Source: Desulfuromonadaceae bacterium (lineage in GTDB: Bacteria; Desulfobacterota; Desulfuromonadia; Desulfuromonadales; SZUA-540). Taken from it: a stretch of DNA of 10,078 nucleotides. Below the pieces are notes generated by a model. The model was not told the DNA's origin and searched no databases. It saw nothing but the letters and a program-made list of their open reading frames with translations. This document shows, one piece after another, positions 6,274-10,078 of the stretch. The stretch covers positions 1 through 10,078 of the forward strand of contig QKGY01000080.1 of the NCBI GenBank assembly GCA_003250235.1, in the 5' to 3' direction. The position numbers and the translations under genes were made by a program. Numbering within the stretch: the stretch's first letter is position 1; each line of letters opens with the position of its first letter.

Positions 6274-8427
6274 TCAGGATTGGAGATCGAAAAACCGGGT
6301 GAGTTCCTCGGGAGGCAGGGGGTGACAGAACAAGAATCCCTGGGCCATGCGACACTTTCGCTCCTGCAGAAAGCGCAGTTGCCCTGGCGTTTCGACCCCC
6401 TCGGCAATCACCTCCAGATTCATGCTGCGTGCCAGGGAGATGATCGAGTCGGCAATGGCGGCGTCGTTCGGATTGGTCGTGACATCCTTGATGAAACTCT
6501 GGGCGATCTTCAGCCGGGAGACCGGAAAGCGTTTGAGAAGGCTGAGACAGGAATATCCGGTGCCGAAGTCGTCGATAGTCAGTTTGACCCCCATGCGGTC
6601 CAGTTCTTTCATGGTGGCGAGCACGCGGTCCACGTCATGCATCACCATGCATTCGGTGACTTCCAATTCCAGATACTCGGGGGAAAGGGCTGACTGATGG
6701 AGGATGTCGCGGATGGTGTCGACAAAGTTTTTTTTGTGAAACAATCTGGGCGATATGTTGATGGAAACGGAGATGGGCGCAAATCCCTTGTCCTGCCATA
6801 GCCGGTTCTGCTTGCAGGCTTCTAGGATGGCCCATTTGCCGTAGGGCTCGATCAAACCGGTATCCTCGGCCAGGGGGAGAAAGTCCTGGGGACAGATGAT
6901 GCCCTGCTCGGGGTGTATCCAGCGAAGCAGGGACTCCATCCCCACCAGCTTCCCGGTGCTCAGTTCGAGTTGGGGCTGATAGAAGACGTCGAGCTGGTCT
7001 TTTTCCTGGGCCTTGCGAAGAGCGCTCTCCATGAGCAGCAACTCGCGGGCCCGGGCATTCATATCCGGCTTGTAGAACTGGTAGTTGTTGCGACCCTGTT
7101 CCTTGACGCGATACATGGCGATATCCGCGCATTTCATCAGGGCGCTGGCTTCTTCTCCGTCGGTGGGGAAGAGGCTGATGCCGATGCTCGTTGTCACGTA
7201 AAGCTGATAGCCGTTGATGGAGAAGGGTTGCGTCAGCGCCGACAGGATCTTCTGGGCCACGCCCACGACATGTCCCGTTTCCTTGACATCCTCCAGGATG
7301 AGCACAAATTCGTCGCCCCCCAGCCGGGCGACCGTATCGGATTCGCGCACGCAGGTTTTAAGCCGTGAAGCAACCTGCTGCAACAGACGATCGCCAATCT
7401 CATGCCCCAGGGAGTCGTTGATTTTCTTGAAACGGTCCAGATCGAGGAAGACGATGGCCACCTCCTGGCCGGAGCGCTTGGCTTTGGCCATGGCCTGCTG
7501 AAGGCGGTCCTTGAACATCATCCGGTTGGGAAGGTTGGTCAGGGTGTCATGGTGAGCCAGGTGCTTGAGACGTGTCTCGTTATCCCGAAGCTTCTTTTCC
7601 GCCAGCATGCGATCGGTGATGTCCCGGCAATGGATGACCGTTCCGTCAACCCCGGGCAGATGACGCAGATCGGTGATCAGGCCTTCCATGTTGAGCCAGT
7701 TGCCGTCTTTATGGCGGATGCGGAAATTGTCGATGCGGATGGTTTCTTTCGATCCGGACTTGGAGTGTTCGATGGCTTTGTTGAGCGCCTGAAGGTCTTC
7801 GGGGTGCAGCGCAGCCACCAGTTGCCGGGCAATAAAGTCCTCGGGAGGGACGCCGAGAATCCGTTCGACCGAAGGACTGGCATAGTTGAGTCGAAGATCG
7901 TCGTCGAGGATCAGGGTGACATCGGTGGTATGTTCCGTCAGGGCGCGGAAGCGTTCTTCGCTGGCGCGCAGATCCGATTTGGCTTTCTCGAGACGTCTGG
8001 CCATCTTCAGGTGGTCGAGGGCCCTTTCAACCGCCTTGGGCAAATTCTCCCAGAACTTTTCGTCCTTGATGATGTAATCGAGGGCGCCGCGCTTCATGAA
8101 TTCGACGGCAACCTGTTCGCTGCCGTGCCCGGTGGTTACCAGAAAGGGCAAGGTCGCGTTCTGGTTTTCGATTTCATCGAGGAGATTCTGACCGGTCATG
8201 TCCGGCAGGCCGAAATCGAGCAGGAGAAGGTCCGCCGTCTGATCCTTCAGCCAGTCGAGGGCCTCCTGCCCCGAGGATACGGGGACGGCCTGGTATCCCA
8301 ACCGGTCGAGATGCAGGCGGGCGAGGTTGCGTATGCCTTTATCGTCTTCAACGATGAGGATGGTTGGAGCCCGCTTTGCCGGGGAGGGTTGAGGATTGTC
8401 CGTTTGGGAAGCAGGGGTGAGTGACAT
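6274..8427 (-). CDS. Response regulator with REC, PAS, GGDEF and EAL domains
   Basis: This 717-residue cytoplasmic c-di-GMP enzyme is controlled by phosphorylation. The REC domain (~21-135) has the acidic pair E27-D28-D29, phospho-acceptor D71 in LLLLDFGLPD, T98/T99 and K121. A short helical linker leads to a PAS/PAC domain (~153-275). The GGDEF domain (~283-450) has an intact GGDEF (370-374) and an RESD inhibitory I-site (361-364) at the standard five-residue spacing. The EAL domain (~463-712) reads ESL at 498-500 but keeps the usual metal/catalytic residues N557, E589/E592, D619-D620, K640, E676 and Q696. Both cyclase and phosphodiesterase activity are therefore possible. The ATG at 8427 was chosen, although its GGAG is rather far (13 nt); a TTG at 8436 with 4-nt spacing would add three residues. 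No cognate kinase is nearby. Confidence 0.93.
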   Translation of the reverse strand: MSLTPASQTDNPQPSPAKRAPTILIVEDDKGIRNLARLHLDRLGYQAVPVSSGQEALDWLKDQTADLLLLDFGLPDMTGQNLLDEIENQNATLPFLVTTGHGSEQVAVEFMKRGALDYIIKDEKFWENLPKAVERALDHLKMARRLEKAKSDLRASEERFRALTEHTTDVTLILDDDLRLNYASPSVERILGVPPEDFIARQLVAALHPEDLQALNKAIEHSKSGSKETIRIDNFRIRHKDGNWLNMEGLITDLRHLPGVDGTVIHCRDITDRMLAEKKLRDNETRLKHLAHHDTLTNLPNRMMFKDRLQQAMAKAKRSGQEVAIVFLDLDRFKKINDSLGHEIGDRLLQQVASRLKTCVRESDTVARLGGDEFVLILEDVKETGHVVGVAQKILSALTQPFSINGYQLYVTTSIGISLFPTDGEEASALMKCADIAMYRVKEQGRNNYQFYKPDMNARARELLLMESALRKAQEKDQLDVFYQPQLELSTGKLVGMESLLRWIHPEQGIICPQDFLPLAEDTGLIEPYGKWAILEACKQNRLWQDKGFAPISVSINISPRLFHKKNFVDTIRDILHQSALSPEYLELEVTECMVMHDVDRVLATMKELDRMGVKLTIDDFGTGYSCLSLLKRFPVSRLKIAQSFIKDVTTNPNDAAIADSIISLARSMNLEVIAEGVETPGQLRFLQERKCRMAQGFLFCHPLPPEELTRFFDLQS

Positions 8428-8466
8428 GAAAGACAACACGCTCCAAGATAAATTCTTAATTGGGAA

Positions 8467-8496
8467 ATAATAACAGAAAAATGATGAAAAACTCAA
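8467..8496 (-). promoter_or_regulatory. Candidate promoter of the GGDEF/EAL response regulator
   Basis: TTGAGT (8496-8491) and TATTAT (8472-8467) are separated by 18 bp on the minus strand in a conspicuously AT-rich stretch. The predicted start near 8460 gives a leader of about 30 nt. It was found by matching to the sigma-70 consensus only. Confidence 0.5.
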
Positions 8497-8548
8497 TCGA
8501 GCTGGTCAGGTAATTTCTCTCTGTCGGGGTGACAATGCCGGTTCCGGG

Positions 8549-8577
8549 TTGAACTCTCCGAGTCAAATGGTTACATT
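8549..8577 (+). promoter_or_regulatory. Candidate promoter of the sigma-54 activator gene
   Basis: TTGAAC (8549-8554) and TACATT (8572-8577) are separated by 17 bp. Transcription would start near 8584, leaving about 27 nt before the ATG at 8611. If correct, the GTG at 8578 cannot be the translation start. The -10 match is only four of six. Confidence 0.45.
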
Positions 8578-8610
8578 GTGGCGGGATGCCGACATGACCG
8601 GGATATCGGG

Positions 8611-10068
8611 ATGAACAGAGAACAACGGTTTCAAGACAGTCTTCCGGCGATGGCACCGGACTTGGTCGCGGCGCAGGGCCCTGACGAGCACTGGCGGGTG
8701 ATGAGTCTGTCGCCTGCCCTCGCCGCCTGGCTTGGCATCGCCGTATCGGAGGCGGTGGGGGAAGGCGTGGATCGCCTGTTCCCGCGAGCGAAGCCCATGC
8801 TTTCCGATCTGGCCGCTGAAGCTGCTGACCGCGATCTTACCTTGAACGATCTGCGTGTCCGGTTTGAGGACCAGGAACCCGCGTGGATGATGGTCGATGT
8901 TCAGCCCGGAGGGCTGACGCCGGATTTTCGCGGCAGGACGGTCGCTTTTGCTTTCAGAGCTCCCACCGATTCGGAACGTCATGCCGTGGAAATGTTCCAC
9001 GGCATGGTGGGCGCCGGCCCCCTGACCCGGGAAATTTTCAGAAAAATAGGCCTTTACGGGCCTACGGGAGCCTCCGTCGTTATCACCGGGGAAACCGGTG
9101 CCGGCAAAGAACTCGTAGCCAGGGCTCTGCACGAATGCAGCCCGCGGGCTTCGGGACCCTATGTGGCGGTAAATTGCAGCGCGATCTCCGAGGAATTGCT
9201 CGAATCGGAGCTGTTCGGCCATGAAAAGGGGGCGTTTACCGGTGCGGTGCGTACCCATCGTGGCCGTTTCGAGCGGGCCCATGGCGGCACCCTGTTTCTG
9301 GACGAAATCGGCGACATGCCGCTGCATACGCAGTCCAAGCTTCTACGGGTCCTCGAAGAAGGGGTTGTGGAGCGTGTGGGGGCCGAAGAAGGAAAGTCGG
9401 TCAACGTCCGCATCGTCTGTGCCACCAATGTTCCGCTGGAGCAGGCCGTCGGACAGGGGCGTTTCCGCTCCGACCTCTATCATCGGTTGTCCGTCCTGCG
9501 GATTCATCTTCCCCCGCTGCGGGAGCGTGTTGAGGACATTCCTCCGCTGATTACCCATTTTCTCAGAATCTTCAGTAAAAAGTATGACCGCACGATCCAC
9601 CGCCTCACCCCCGAGGCGGTGGCACTGCTTCAATCCTATCTCTGGCCGGGGAACATTCGCGAGCTGCGCAACGTCATCGAGCGGATATTCATTGAAACGC
9701 CCGGAGACGTCATCGGAGCCAAAGCGTTTCGAGAGTGGATTCAGGAACGGCAGCATTTTGCCACCGGCAACCGGCAGGGACAGAGGTCAACACCTTCTCC
9801 CCTGATTCCTCCCTATCCGCTTGCCTCCGAACAGGTGTTGCTGGCGCCCCCCGAGCCGTCTGCCGGGAAAGAGCTTTCTCCTCTGTCGCATCACACGGCC
9901 CGGAAATCCACCTGTCCGGCCGAGCTCGACGCCGAGGAAATCCGTCGGGCCTTCAAGGCGGCAGACGGCAACATTACGGCCGCGGCGCGCCTTCTCGGCG
10001 TGCATCGCGCGACTCTGTACCGCTATCTCGACAAGCTCGATCTCTCCCGTCACGATCTGGAAAACTAG
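8611..10068 (+). CDS. Sigma-54-dependent transcriptional activator (PAS-like, AAA+, Fis-type HTH)
   Basis: This 485-residue bacterial enhancer-binding protein would open sigma-54 promoters using ATP. Residues ~25-118 resemble a divergent PAS sensor (SLSPALAAWLGIAVSEAVGE, then RLFPRAKP) with no receiver aspartate. The AAA+ domain (~125-365) is complete: Walker A GETGAGKE (160-167), GAFTGA sigma-54 contact loop (207-212), Walker B GGTLFLDE (225-232), sensor I region VCATN (269-273), arginine-finger region RFRSDLYHRL (284-293), and sensor II WPGNIRELRN (345-354). A proline/serine-rich linker (~385-437) leads to a Fis-type helix-turn-helix (EEIRRAFKAADGNITAAARL, then LGVHRATLYRYLDKL). The ATG at 8611 was chosen because it has GGGA 7 nt upstream and lies past the predicted promoter; the GTG at 8578 lacks a ribosome site. 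Targets and signal are unknown. It is divergent from the c-di-GMP regulator. Confidence 0.93.
   Translation: MNREQRFQDSLPAMAPDLVAAQGPDEHWRVMSLSPALAAWLGIAVSEAVGEGVDRLFPRAKPMLSDLAAEAADRDLTLNDLRVRFEDQEPAWMMVDVQPGGLTPDFRGRTVAFAFRAPTDSERHAVEMFHGMVGAGPLTREIFRKIGLYGPTGASVVITGETGAGKELVARALHECSPRASGPYVAVNCSAISEELLESELFGHEKGAFTGAVRTHRGRFERAHGGTLFLDEIGDMPLHTQSKLLRVLEEGVVERVGAEEGKSVNVRIVCATNVPLEQAVGQGRFRSDLYHRLSVLRIHLPPLRERVEDIPPLITHFLRIFSKKYDRTIHRLTPEAVALLQSYLWPGNIRELRNVIERIFIETPGDVIGAKAFREWIQERQHFATGNRQGQRSTPSPLIPPYPLASEQVLLAPPEPSAGKELSPLSHHTARKSTCPAELDAEEIRRAFKAADGNITAAARLLGVHRATLYRYLDKLDLSRHDLEN
8980..9006. repeat. 11-bp perfect inverted repeat within the sigma-54 activator gene
   Basis: CATGCCGTGGA (8980-8990) and TCCACGGCATG (8996-9006) flank a 5-nt spacer. 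In RNA the stem could extend by two G-U pairs and one C-G pair (8977-9009). It encodes residues around RHAVEMFHGM at the junction of the sensor and AAA+ domains. Two shorter hairpins follow (TAGGCC/GGCCTA at 9047-9064, CACCGG/CCGGTG at 9084-9100). Confidence 0.85.
9597..9622. repeat. 10-bp perfect inverted repeat within the sigma-54 activator gene
   Basis: CCACCGCCTC (9597-9606) and GAGGCGGTGG (9613-9622) flank a 6-nt spacer (ACCCCC). It lies in the AAA+ lid-encoding region (HRLTPEAVA). It is GC-rich, and no T-tract follows, so it is not a terminator. Confidence 0.8.
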
Positions 10069-10078
10069 ATCCTCCTGC

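Noticed and set aside
7402..8424. Long + strand open frame opposite the REC-PAS-GGDEF gene
   Set aside because: The minus strand encodes unmistakable conserved domains; the + frame shows no family motif.
8522..8534. TGTC-ggggt-GACA inverted repeat in the divergent intergenic region as an operator
   Set aside because: Arms of only 4 bp are expected often by chance; there is no second copy or known regulator match.
8578..8610. GTG at 8578 as start of the sigma-54 activator
   Set aside because: No ribosome binding site precedes it, and it lies directly after the predicted -10 element. The ATG at 8611 has a GGGA 7 nt upstream.

Overview
The window (about 10 kb, GC-rich) comes from a Gram-negative bacterium. 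It encodes an outer-membrane TonB-dependent receptor, a periplasmic binding protein, a sigma-54 activator and a c-di-GMP response regulator. This mix, and an ABC ATPase with an unusual C-terminal extension, would fit a Desulfuromonadota (Geobacter/Desulfuromonas-like) genome. That placement is an impression from gene content, not a demonstrated identification.

Layout. At the left edge is the 3' part of a crotonase-family enoyl-CoA hydratase on the + strand (to 589), closed by a strong intrinsic terminator (621-651). It converges on a minus-strand cobalamin uptake cluster read from about 6250 down to 642, in the order promoter, cobalamin riboswitch with antiterminator/terminator, btuB (outer-membrane receptor), two intercistronic stem-loops, btuF (periplasmic binding protein), btuC (permease), btuD (ATPase). 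btuF/btuC overlap by 10 bp and btuC/btuD by 4 bp, so the ABC part looks translationally coupled. The riboswitch is what identifies the substrate as a cobamide rather than a siderophore or haem. The proteins form one route: BtuB across the outer membrane (powered by TonB-ExbB-ExbD, not in this window), BtuF in the periplasm, BtuC2D2 across the inner membrane. Vitamin B12 should repress the cluster through premature termination.

Upstream of the promoter, also on the minus strand, is a REC-PAS-GGDEF-EAL response regulator (8427-6274). A 183-bp intergenic region with a candidate promoter in each direction separates it from a divergent + strand sigma-54-dependent activator (PAS-like/AAA+/Fis-type HTH, 8611-10068). 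These two look like independent signalling genes. No partner histidine kinase is present.

Most notable points: a riboswitch whose parts (promoter, aptamer, candidate kissing hairpin, antiterminator, terminator) can all be read directly; a BtuD with an uncharacterised ~150-residue Rossmann-like C-terminal domain; two different stem-loops between btuB and btuF that may set receptor/transporter stoichiometry; and two long perfect inverted repeats inside the sigma-54 activator coding sequence. I saw no mobile elements, CRISPR arrays, tRNAs or rRNAs.
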